From: Candidatus Woesearchaeota archaeon
GTDB taxonomy: Archaea; Nanobdellota; Nanobdellia; Woesearchaeales; GW2011-AR9
Assembly (NCBI GenBank): GCA_016181345.1
Contig: JACOZM010000070.1
Location: 1-13,428 of the forward strand
Direction of reading: 5' to 3'
Length of the DNA: 13,428 nt
A program made the translations under genes and the position numbers. Shown here piece by piece: positions 1 through 4,813 of the stretch. Numbering within the stretch: position 1 is the first letter of the stretch; every line of letters begins with the position of its first letter. Below the pieces are notes generated by a model. It ran no database searches and was not told the DNA's origin. It saw only the letters and a program-made list of their open reading frames with translations.

Positions 1-10
1 TTATTTTCAT
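1..10 (-). CDS. Possible start of a further gene, cut by the window edge
   Basis: An ATG on the minus strand (positions 10-8) begins a frame reading Met-Lys-Ile and runs off the window. It lies 18 bases beyond the stop of the 93-residue gene. It is preceded by GAGGAT at a spacing of 6 bases, a good Shine-Dalgarno sequence, which is unusual here because most genes in the window look leaderless. This fits an internal gene of the same minus-strand operon. Only three codons are visible, so nothing can be said about the product. Confidence 0.35.
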
Positions 11-28
11 AAATTTATCCTCTAAGAG

Positions 29-310
29 CTACATTCTCGCCTGTGAATAATGATCTCTTGCCCAAGCCAAAAGATCTGGAAGTGAGTCTTGCGGATCACC
101 TTTAACCTTAAAGACTGCTTGATATCGTAACCCTACTTCATCACCAAAACTTGAACCGCGTACTCGAGCAGGATCAATATGTACTTCATCAAATCGAGAG
201 TGGCCACTCTCAACTCGGTAAACTTCCGATCCACGAACCAAAACAAACAAAGCGCAGGGAGTTTCTCCTTCTCGTTGTTGCCGTTCCCCTAATAATTCAA
301 TAGTTCTCAT
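29..310 (-). CDS. Conserved-looking small protein of unknown function, coupled to NFACT-R
   Basis: A 93-residue soluble protein that I do not recognise. No signal peptide, membrane segment or cysteine motif is visible; there is one Cys, near residue 19. The N-terminal third (ending in VLVRGSEVYRVESG) looks beta-rich, and the C-terminal end (DLLAWARDHYSQARM) looks helical. The start codon overlaps the stop of the upstream NFACT-R gene as ATGA (307-310), so translation is probably coupled and the two products may act together. Residues such as Arg, Asp and Gly are more frequent than in the Lys/Ile-rich neighbours. It could be a small partner of the NFACT-R protein in ribosome-associated work, but that rests only on gene order. 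Confidence 0.75.
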   Translation of the reverse strand: MRTIELLGERQQREGETPCALFVLVRGSEVYRVESGHSRFDEVHIDPARVRGSSFGDEVGLRYQAVFKVKGDPQDSLPDLLAWARDHYSQARM

Positions 311-1137
311 TTGACTTCCCCTCCTCCTGCCGGAAGAAATTTAATGATTTCATCTAAATCTCCGCCCTTCAACTTCTGTTTAATTTTCTTAGCTAAACTG
401 CTTTTCTTTTCCTTTCCTGGAATAACAATGATAAAATTAGCCGTCTTGGAAGAAACTGCTGAAACAGGCCCGCCAATAACTTGCTCTTGGATGGATTTTC
501 CATCTGGATGATTTTCTTTATCGGCTTCTCCACTCTCCACTCGAACCAATCCAATCGCATATTCTAATCGGGGATAGAGATAAAGCGTCTTTCCCATAAT
601 CATAAAACTTCCTTTAGCTAAGTGCTCTCCAGACTGCGCTTCTTTTGTCACTTGTTCCGGTTGAACATAAAAAACATCAGCCGTCGTGTGGCCTAACTTC
701 CATGCCCGAGAATATACTCCAACTGCTTGAGCCGCTTCCATCCGAGTCTTCTCACTCGCTGCAGAGCCTTTCTTAACAACAAAAAACGGGCTTCCGGACA
801 TATCTGTATGAAAAACAAGATCTTCTTTATCCGTATGCTTTTTGATGACAATCTCATTTGACGTCGCATCCTTCCCGCCAATGCATAAAAACCCTTCTGA
901 AGAGATGAACCAATGAAATTTCTCATACCATTCCCTTTTCCGTTCTGAGGTTACTTTCTTTTTCTCTTCTTCCTGCCAGAATTTATCTTCTTTGCTCTGT
1001 GATTCCAATAATTTTTTCCGGCTTTCTTCTAATGCTTTTTTAGCCCCTTCAACTTTTTTTCTTGCTTTTTTTGAGAGGTCAAAATAGATCCCGGCATTTT
1101 CATCTACTGACATGTTTAAGTCGAATTCTAATTCCAT
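307..1137 (-). CDS. Stand-alone NFACT-R domain protein (C-terminal half of RqcH/Tae2-type NFACT protein)
   Basis: A 276-residue protein matching only the C-terminal half of NFACT proteins (RqcH/Rqc2/Tae2), which bind the 60S/50S-tRNA complex and extend stalled nascent chains. Residues 8-65 form the charged coiled coil, beginning with the family's typical 'SVDENAGIYF' entry. Residues 66-185 are the NFACT-R domain: WYEKFHWF, GGKD followed by NE (87-95), FHTDMSGSP (109-117), AWKLGH (145-150) and GSFMIMGK (176-183). The C-terminal ~80 residues are Lys-rich. The N-terminal NFACT-N and HhH domains of full-length (~550-650 residue) proteins are absent. Upstream DNA belongs to a divergent SET gene, so this is not a visible truncation. 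The promoter is the shared TATA box at 1161-1168, about 27 bases before the ATG, implying a leaderless mRNA. Domain assignment is confident; the cellular role as a separate chain is not. Confidence 0.9.
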   Translation of the reverse strand: MELEFDLNMSVDENAGIYFDLSKKARKKVEGAKKALEESRKKLLESQSKEDKFWQEEEKKKVTSERKREWYEKFHWFISSEGFLCIGGKDATSNEIVIKKHTDKEDLVFHTDMSGSPFFVVKKGSAASEKTRMEAAQAVGVYSRAWKLGHTTADVFYVQPEQVTKEAQSGEHLAKGSFMIMGKTLYLYPRLEYAIGLVRVESGEADKENHPDGKSIQEQVIGGPVSAVSSKTANFIIVIPGKEKKSSLAKKIKQKLKGGDLDEIIKFLPAGGGEVK

Positions 1138-1160
1138 TATATTGATATAACCAAAGAATT

Positions 1161-1168
1161 TTTATAAA
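1161..1168. promoter_or_regulatory. Palindromic TATA box shared by two divergent genes
   Basis: TTTATAAA is a perfect 8-bp palindrome whose centre lies about 27 bases from both the NFACT-R start (1137, minus) and the SET start (1191, plus). Purine-rich BRE-like sequence flanks it on both sides (AAAGAA before it on plus, AAAGAGGAA before it on minus). One TBP site therefore appears to serve two leaderless genes in opposite directions. Confidence 0.65.
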
Positions 1169-1190
1169 TATTCCTCTTTAAGAATGGCTG

Positions 1191-1583
1191 ATGAACAATT
1201 TAACTATTTTGCCATCACCTATCAACGGCTTAGGAGTCTTTACTAATAAAGAGTTTAAAAGGGGAGACCTTATCATCAACTGGGAACCCTGTCTAGTGAA
1301 ACTGACTAAAGAGCAGATCAACTCTCTATCTCCAGCCGAAAGAAAATTTGTGCAGAACAACACTCTTCTTCGATCTCCTTCCAGATTTCTTAACCATTCC
1401 TGCTCTCCTAATACTATAATTATTGAAGGAAAAAATATAGCCCAGAGAGATATCCTAAAAAAAGAAGAGATTACTATCGATTATAGCAAAGAAGACATTC
1501 CTCAGTTAGGAATGATATGCAACTGCAAGAATAAAAACTGCCGAAGGATAATTGAGGCCCATCTTACTCTTAAAACTAACTAA
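1191..1583 (+). CDS. SET-domain protein, probable protein-lysine methyltransferase
   Basis: A compact 130-residue SET-domain protein that would transfer a methyl group from S-adenosylmethionine to a lysine of a protein substrate. Visible motifs in order: GLGVF (13-17, SAM-binding N-terminal SET motif), RFLNHSCSPN (65-74, the pseudoknot NHS motif), EEITIDY (92-98, with the catalytic Tyr), and a post-SET CNC followed by C at residues 110, 112 and 117. With Cys71 these can bind one zinc. The length suits the minimal SET fold without pre-SET. The ATG at 1191 is chosen because TATA at 1161-1168 sits about 27 bases upstream. The stop overlaps the stop of the convergent PIN gene by four bases. The substrate is unknown; archaeal SET proteins are known to methylate DNA-binding and chromatin proteins. 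Confidence 0.88.
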   Translation: MNNLTILPSPINGLGVFTNKEFKRGDLIINWEPCLVKLTKEQINSLSPAERKFVQNNTLLRSPSRFLNHSCSPNTIIIEGKNIAQRDILKKEEITIDYSKEDIPQLGMICNCKNKNCRRIIEAHLTLKTN

Positions 1584-2287
1584 GGTGTATACGGCTTCGA
1601 TTTCAGCAAGAAATTTTCCAATTCATCTATTTCCTGCTCAGTAACCGCGCAGCCATTATATTTTACCGTCCACAATATAGCATCTAAGAGAACTTTTCTA
1701 CCATTTTTCTGCAGAGGCGCATAATCATCTAGCAAACCTAATTTAAAAGCAACAGAAACTAATTCGGATGAGCGAATAATTTGAACACCTTGAAGCTGAC
1801 GACTGAATTGGTTCATATTGTCATGCTTCGTCATAATCTTCTTGCGAAACCGCCGTTCTAAAAGGCTTTTCATTTCACTAGGATTCTCAACAAAGAGCCG
1901 TAACGTCCTTTCATCAGTCACGATTGCTGACGACTCTTGCTGCAATGCTGAAGCAATCGATTCCATTTCTCCTTCCTGCATGACATCAATAGATTTTTTA
2001 TCGATAAAAAAAGATTGATTAGCCAAACTAATCAGTGTGGCAATTTTCTTTTGCGGGATATCCTCATAGACTTCTAATACTCCATCACGAATCAACTTCA
2101 ATGCCTGTAATGCTTCAAAACTAAATCGCTTAATGCTTAAAGGCCTTTCTACCAGCTCCCGTTTAACTGCAGGAGTAATATAAAATTTCCCACCAAATTC
2201 TTCTTTTAACACAGGCAGAATCCATAAGAGCCTTGACATCGTTAAAGAGATCAAAGGTCCAGTGTCAAAAAAGATAGATTTAGTCAT
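1580..2287 (-). CDS. PIN-domain protein (putative ribonuclease, VapC-like)
   Basis: A 235-residue protein with an N-terminal PIN fold, a metal-dependent RNase family. The acidic residues expected at the active site are visible: Asp8 in FFDTGPLIS, Glu44 in KRELVE, Glu107 in EGEMES, and Asp125 in VTDERT. Residues 135-235 are an additional, mostly helical region not found in minimal VapC toxins (about 130 residues). I place the start at 2287 because it gives the usual short PIN N-terminus and has a GGTGGTG ribosome-binding sequence just upstream; an in-frame ATG at 2302 would add MVVVL. It follows the HTH-containing gene by a short gap (20-35 bases), so the two are probably one operon and may form a toxin-antitoxin type or regulatory pair. 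RNA target unknown. Confidence 0.8.
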   Translation of the reverse strand: MTKSIFFDTGPLISLTMSRLLWILPVLKEEFGGKFYITPAVKRELVERPLSIKRFSFEALQALKLIRDGVLEVYEDIPQKKIATLISLANQSFFIDKKSIDVMQEGEMESIASALQQESSAIVTDERTLRLFVENPSEMKSLLERRFRKKIMTKHDNMNQFSRQLQGVQIIRSSELVSVAFKLGLLDDYAPLQKNGRKVLLDAILWTVKYNGCAVTEQEIDELENFLLKSKPYTP

Positions 2288-2300
2288 TAACACCACCACC
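2288..2300 (-). promoter_or_regulatory. Ribosome-binding sequence deciding the PIN start
   Basis: On the minus strand GGTGGTGGTG lies directly before ATG at 2287. It resembles the archaeal Shine-Dalgarno core GGTG and supports the downstream of two in-frame ATG codons. It also encodes Val codons if translation starts at 2302. Confidence 0.45.
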
Positions 2301-2321
2301 ATAAAAACAATTATTTATCAT

Positions 2322-2879
2322 TTAACTCACTCCAAAGATCTTCAATGCGGCTAAAACTCTCTTCTTCACTGGAATAATCTCTTGATGCTGAACTAGAGCA
2401 GTGCTTCTCCCCGCATAAGACTGTAAATCCCAGTTTGATAGCCCCATCAATCCTGCTGCTTGTCCGATTGACAATCCTCGCTCTAACAAAACAGTTCCTT
2501 TCTTGATCTTAGCAGCATGCATGACATCGTTTAAATGTTCTTTAACTTTTTCATCACTTCGCCGGATAATTGTAAAAATATTTCTTACAGAACTATTATA
2601 TCTGCTGAAACTATGCTGAGACAAATATCTCTTCGCATTCTCTAACTCCCGCAGAACTGCATCATGATCTCGTTTGCCTAATGATTTACATGTTTTATAT
2701 AGGGAATAGATTAAAACAGTAATGGTTACTAAATCTAAATCCTTGTGAGCTGCTACATCATCGATAGCATGATTGCTCAATTCCTTTAATTCCTCAATAT
2801 CCTGTAGTTCTTCTGTTTTAAGGATAGCGATACTTCGGTCTAAATCATACAGAATTTCTTTTCGAACAACCTCTTCCAT
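2322..2879 (-). CDS. Helix-turn-helix protein paired with PIN gene, antitoxin-like
   Basis: A 185-residue soluble protein. Residues 1-130 are predicted largely helical and charged, with no family I can name. Residues 131-158 (RGLSIGQAAGLMGLSNWDLQSYAG) have the pattern of a helix-turn-helix of the type seen in antitoxins partnered with PIN RNases: a 'GLSIGQAA' helix, a turn at G-L-S, and a recognition helix. The gene lies immediately upstream of the PIN gene on the same strand, the usual antitoxin-then-toxin order. At 185 residues it is much longer than ordinary VapB antitoxins (70-90), so its N-terminal region may have a separate function. A TATA sequence about 26 bases upstream of the ATG suggests a leaderless transcript. 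The operon could be autoregulated through the HTH. Function is inferred. Confidence 0.75.
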   Translation of the reverse strand: MEEVVRKEILYDLDRSIAILKTEELQDIEELKELSNHAIDDVAAHKDLDLVTITVLIYSLYKTCKSLGKRDHDAVLRELENAKRYLSQHSFSRYNSSVRNIFTIIRRSDEKVKEHLNDVMHAAKIKKGTVLLERGLSIGQAAGLMGLSNWDLQSYAGRSTALVQHQEIIPVKKRVLAALKIFGVS

Positions 2880-2901
2880 GATTTAAGGATTATTTTTTGG
2901 T

Positions 2902-2909
2902 TTATTAAA
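2902..2909 (-). promoter_or_regulatory. TATA box for the HTH-PIN operon
   Basis: TTTAATAA on the minus strand, centred about 26 bases before the ATG at 2879, fits a leaderless archaeal promoter. It lies back-to-back with the tRNA promoter. Confidence 0.45.
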
Positions 2910-2921
2910 GTTTGGGTTAAG

Positions 2922-2932
2922 TTTAAAAAATA
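2922..2932 (+). promoter_or_regulatory. TATA box for tRNA-Ala
   Basis: TTTAAAAAATA is centred about 28 bases before the first base of the tRNA gene, the expected archaeal spacing. Confidence 0.45.
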
Positions 2933-2954
2933 AGGCTATTTATCTCCTCTTTAC

Positions 2955-3026
2955 GGGCCTGTCGTATAACGGCTATTATACACCGCTGGCAGCGGTGTGA
3001 CCCGAGTTCAACTCTCGGCAGGTCCA
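2955..3026 (+). tRNA. tRNA-Ala (anticodon GGC), intronless, CCA not encoded
   Basis: A 72-base cloverleaf. The acceptor stem GGGCCTG (2955-2961) pairs with CAGGTCC (3019-3025) and contains G3:U70, the universal alanine identity pair; the discriminator base is A73 (3026). The anticodon stem CACCG/CGGTG (2981-2985 with 2993-2997) closes the loop CTGGCAG, giving U33, anticodon GGC and A37; it reads GCC and GCU alanine codons. The T-arm is CCGAG-TTCAACT-CTCGG (3002-3018). The D-arm is unusual: only G10:U25, U11:A24 and A12:U23 pair, 13/22 is U:U, position 9 is C, and the loop keeps GG at 2971-2972. Typical archaeal tRNA-Ala has a GCTC-type D-stem. The identity is well supported; whether the odd D-arm matters is open. 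Confidence 0.9.
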
Positions 3027-3032
3027 TTGTTT
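3015..3032 (+). repeat. 18-bp direct repeat, copy 1 (tRNA 3' end)
   Basis: TCGGCAGGTCCATTGTTT covers the last 12 bases of the tRNA and 6 bases beyond. It recurs perfectly 55 bases downstream. With one mismatch the match extends to 21 bases (3012-3032 versus 3067-3087). Confidence 0.85.
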
Positions 3033-3038
3033 TTGGAA

Positions 3039-3076
3039 CTGCCGGCTCAAAGGAGATCTCCTTTGTCTGTCGGCAG
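3039..3076 (+). other. Long imperfect hairpin downstream of tRNA-Ala
   Basis: The core is the perfect palindrome AAAGGAGATCTCCTTT (3049-3064), which can fold as a stem of about 6 bp with a GATC loop. An outer 6-bp stem CTGCCG (3039-3044) pairs with CGGCAG (3071-3076). No T-run follows directly, so it is not a textbook terminator. It could act in tRNA 3' processing or termination, or be a remnant of the duplication described below. Confidence 0.5.
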
Positions 3077-3087
3077 GTCCATTGTTT
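3070..3087 (+). repeat. 18-bp direct repeat, copy 2 (duplicated tRNA 3' end)
   Basis: Perfect second copy of TCGGCAGGTCCATTGTTT. It is preceded by ATCTCCTTTGTCTG, which resembles the tRNA leader and 5' end (ATCTCCTCTTTAC then CCTG before TCG, 2942-2964). The unit looks like a tRNA gene copy whose body was deleted between the two TCG triplets. An attachment-site footprint is the alternative. Confidence 0.7.
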
Positions 3088-3135
3088 ATCTTCAATATTT
3101 TCATTAAAGAAGATTATTAAATTTCAAAGTAGACA

Positions 3136-3537
3136 ATGATAAGAATCTTAGGTATCGGAAAAGTAAAAGACCAATTTTGCCGAGAGAAGATAAATGACTA
3201 TCTTCAACGGCTAACAAAGTATTCTAAAGTCGAATATCTCGAATCGCAACATCTTCCCAAAGATATTACTTCTGAACTTATCCTTCTTGACGAAAGAGGA
3301 AAAGAATTTACATCTAAAGAATTCAGCCAATACATTAAAAAAAAGATGCTAGAAAACAAAAATACTACTTTTATCCTCGGCCCTGCCGAAGGTTTTCCTG
3401 AAGAATTTTTAAAAAAATGCCCCGAAAAGATCTCATTATCAAAAATGACCATGCCACATGAATTAGCCAGGGCATTATTTGTAGAACAACTCTACCGCGC
3501 ATTTAGTATTCTAAACAATGAGCCTTACCATAAGTAG
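3136..3537 (+). CDS. rlmH: 23S rRNA (pseudouridine-1915-N3)-methyltransferase RlmH
   Basis: A SPOUT-class methyltransferase that uses S-adenosylmethionine to methylate N3 of a pseudouridine in helix 69 of large-subunit rRNA, at the ribosomal decoding centre. Family signatures: MIRILGIGKVKD at the N-terminus, LILLDERGKEFTS (48-60), the SAM-binding knot FILGPAEGF (79-87), LSKMTMPHELAR (101-112), VEQLYRAFSI, and the invariant C-terminal EPYHK whose His contributes to catalysis. At 133 residues it is about 20-25 residues shorter than bacterial RlmH (about 155), with the loss in the central region (around residues 38-48), while all active-site segments remain. The protein family is common in bacteria and present in only some archaea. 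It stands alone, downstream of tRNA-Ala. Confidence 0.93.
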   Translation: MIRILGIGKVKDQFCREKINDYLQRLTKYSKVEYLESQHLPKDITSELILLDERGKEFTSKEFSQYIKKKMLENKNTTFILGPAEGFPEEFLKKCPEKISLSKMTMPHELARALFVEQLYRAFSILNNEPYHK

Positions 3538-3595
3538 AAGAGGTTAATCCTATCATTAATCGAGACTAAAAATTCTAGGTTCTAAGAGCGATAAA

Positions 3596-3604
3596 TATAT
3601 AAAA
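3596..3604 (+). promoter_or_regulatory. TATA box for the 88-residue protein
   Basis: TATATAAAA, centred 26 bases before ATG 3626, is one of the clearest promoters in the window and implies a leaderless transcript. Confidence 0.65.
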
Positions 3605-3625
3605 CATATATCACAAACTTTTTCT

Positions 3626-3892
3626 ATGGCAGATTATTTATCGCAAAAAATACGAAACGAACGAGATGGTCTTCATCATCTAGTGAAAGACTGCTTAAGC
3701 GCTGTGGAAAGAACAGTTGGAAGAGGTCGTTTTCAATTGTCAAATCAAGGAACGCAATATTGTGAGGCTGGCGACTATTGCCCTCTCCAAGAACTAAGAG
3801 AACGAGGTCTTCCATACTGCCGAGGAAATGAACTGCATAACCCTAATGCAAAAGAATATAGAGCTAAACTAGAAGCAACACGTAGAGGCTGA
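3626..3892 (+). CDS. Small Cys/His protein of unknown function, possible zinc site
   Basis: An 88-residue basic soluble protein that I cannot assign to a named family. The N-terminal 30 residues (LSQKIRNERDGLHHLVKDCLSAVERTVG) look helical. The middle holds a candidate metal-binding pattern Cys46-X5-Cys52-X12-Cys65-X5-His71, in QYCEAGDYC ... YCRGNELHNP, followed by a charged helical tail ending TRRG. The spacing differs from the standard CCCH finger (C-X8-C-X5-C-X3-H). Its good TATA box at the leaderless distance and a T-rich terminator region after the stop argue that it is a real, separately transcribed gene. Zinc binding and any nucleic-acid role are inference. Confidence 0.7.
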   Translation: MADYLSQKIRNERDGLHHLVKDCLSAVERTVGRGRFQLSNQGTQYCEAGDYCPLQELRERGLPYCRGNELHNPNAKEYRAKLEATRRG

Positions 3893-3908
3893 TAAAACAG
3901 TAAAACAT

Positions 3909-3931
3909 CTTCTTTATTTTTTTCATTTTTA
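3909..3931 (+). terminator. T-rich terminator after the 88-residue gene
   Basis: Runs of T (TTTATTTTTTTCATTTTT) begin about 20 bases after the stop codon. Archaeal RNA polymerase terminates at such T-tracts without a hairpin. It also insulates the element at 3953-4095. Confidence 0.5.
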
Positions 3932-3940
3932 AGATTAAGA

Positions 3941-3948
3941 TATAAAAG
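3941..3948 (+). promoter_or_regulatory. TATA box with no coding sequence behind it
   Basis: TATAAAAG would place a transcription start near 3970, inside the inverted-repeat element, with no usable open reading frame following. It may drive a small structured RNA or a long leader for the membrane protein gene at 4167. Confidence 0.4.
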
Positions 3949-3952
3949 TAAG

Positions 3953-4095
3953 GTATGTGTATTGCCGCCAATAAGCCATCAAGAAAATACGCTTTACGAA
4001 AAGGCTACTGGACGAAAATAATAAAGTTGTAGATCACATTTTGAAGCAACTTCTGCTTAGAATTTTCGTTTTTGATGGCGGCGCTATGCACATAG
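3953..4095. repeat. 143-bp inverted-repeat element with 8-bp flanking direct repeats
   Basis: The ends are imperfect inverted repeats: TATGTGTAT (3954-3962) pairs with ATGCACATA (4086-4094), and GCCGCC (3964-3969) with GGCGGC (4077-4082). Further inside, GCCATCAA (3975-3982) pairs perfectly with TTGATGGC (4072-4079), GAAAAT (3983-3988) with ATTTTC (4062-4067), and AAGTTG (4024-4029) with CAACTT (4047-4052). AAAGTAAG flanks the element on both sides (3945-3952 and 4096-4103), like a target-site duplication. It encodes nothing. Two readings are possible: a MITE-like non-autonomous element, or a structured non-coding RNA. The strong nested pairing and the TATA box at 3941 fit the RNA; the flanking repeats fit the MITE. 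Confidence 0.55.
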
Positions 4096-4137
4096 AAAGT
4101 AAGATAAAGAAAATCAGAAGATATCAAAACAATAAGC

Positions 4138-4143
4138 TTTAAA
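4138..4143 (+). promoter_or_regulatory. TATA box for the YdjM-like gene
   Basis: TTTAAA within CTTTAAATT, centred about 26 bases before ATG 4167, implies a leaderless transcript. Confidence 0.45.
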
Positions 4144-4166
4144 TTCTCAAATAATTTCCCTATCAG

Positions 4167-4691
4167 ATGGCTTATGCTGTTACTCATATCCTTTTGACCA
4201 TCGTTGTACTTGATTTTTTCCGGCATTATATCTTTGGCAAACATCGTTTTCCTCGCTATCTCCTTGTCATTGGAGGGATTGCCGGACTATTGCCAGATAT
4301 TGATATTCCTTTGTCCTGGATGTTTAGTCTTATAACAGGAGTTGGAACATATTTTCATGGAGTTTTTAGTCATTCTATTGTTTGGCCAATAGCTTTTCTT
4401 CTAGCAGGAATGATTCTTTATAGTCTCCATACAAAGAAAAAAAATAAAATTGCTAATCGCCTTAAGACGTGGGCAAAAATATCATATGTCATTTCTTTCG
4501 GCTGGTTTTTCCATTTAGTATTAGACTGCCTTTACGGTGGATATACGAGCATGCTTTGGCCTCTGCAAACACTGACTACTTTCTGCCCAGAATTTGGATT
4601 AGACCATTATGCAGTTAGTATTGATGCAATAATTCTAGTTCTTTGGTTAGCTCATGAAGAACTTCATCAGAAGATTAAGGATTATTTTTAA
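4167..4691 (+). CDS. YdjM/DUF457-family membrane-bound metal-dependent hydrolase-like protein
   Basis: A 174-residue integral membrane protein of the YdjM/DUF457 family. Conserved polar residues sit at membrane edges: His7 in VTHILL, LPDID (42-46) after a Gly-rich segment, HGVFSHS (64-70), and FHLVLDCLYGG (115-125), followed by WPL. These His and Asp residues are the presumed metal site. About four hydrophobic segments are visible (roughly 8-22, 31-57, 71-87, 105-121), plus one near 150-163. The length is typical of the family. The start follows a TATA box at the leaderless distance. Biochemical activity of the family is poorly established; 'hydrolase' comes from motif similarity. It is transcribed alone, downstream of the 143-bp element. 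Confidence 0.85.
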   Translation: MAYAVTHILLTIVVLDFFRHYIFGKHRFPRYLLVIGGIAGLLPDIDIPLSWMFSLITGVGTYFHGVFSHSIVWPIAFLLAGMILYSLHTKKKNKIANRLKTWAKISYVISFGWFFHLVLDCLYGGYTSMLWPLQTLTTFCPEFGLDHYAVSIDAIILVLWLAHEELHQKIKDYF

Positions 4692-4779
4692 GACCGAAAT
4701 GACAACAAGAATTTAGACTGAAAAAAGATTATTAATCAAACGATGTTTAAAAGTATTTATTTAATGAAGAACAATTATC

Positions 4780-4788
4780 TTTTTAAAG
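4780..4788 (+). promoter_or_regulatory. TATA-like sequence for the 162-residue gene
   Basis: TTTTTAAAG is centred about 30 bases before ATG 4814, slightly further than elsewhere, leaving room for a leader of only a few bases. Confidence 0.35.
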
Positions 4789-4813
4789 AGAAGTTATCAT
4801 CTCTACTATTTTA

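Noticed and set aside
693..926. 77-codon minus frame inside the NFACT-R gene
   Set aside because: Same strand, different frame from a well-supported conserved domain; it has no recognisable content.
3542..3561. Hairpin after rlmH (GGTTAAT, loop of six, ATTAATC)
   Set aside because: Seven weak A/T-rich pairs with one G:U and no T-run after it; expected by chance in this composition.
4005..4244. 79-codon minus frame spanning the inverted-repeat element and the start of the membrane protein
   Set aside because: It crosses the element, the promoter and the conserved start of the YdjM-like gene, and the translation looks random.
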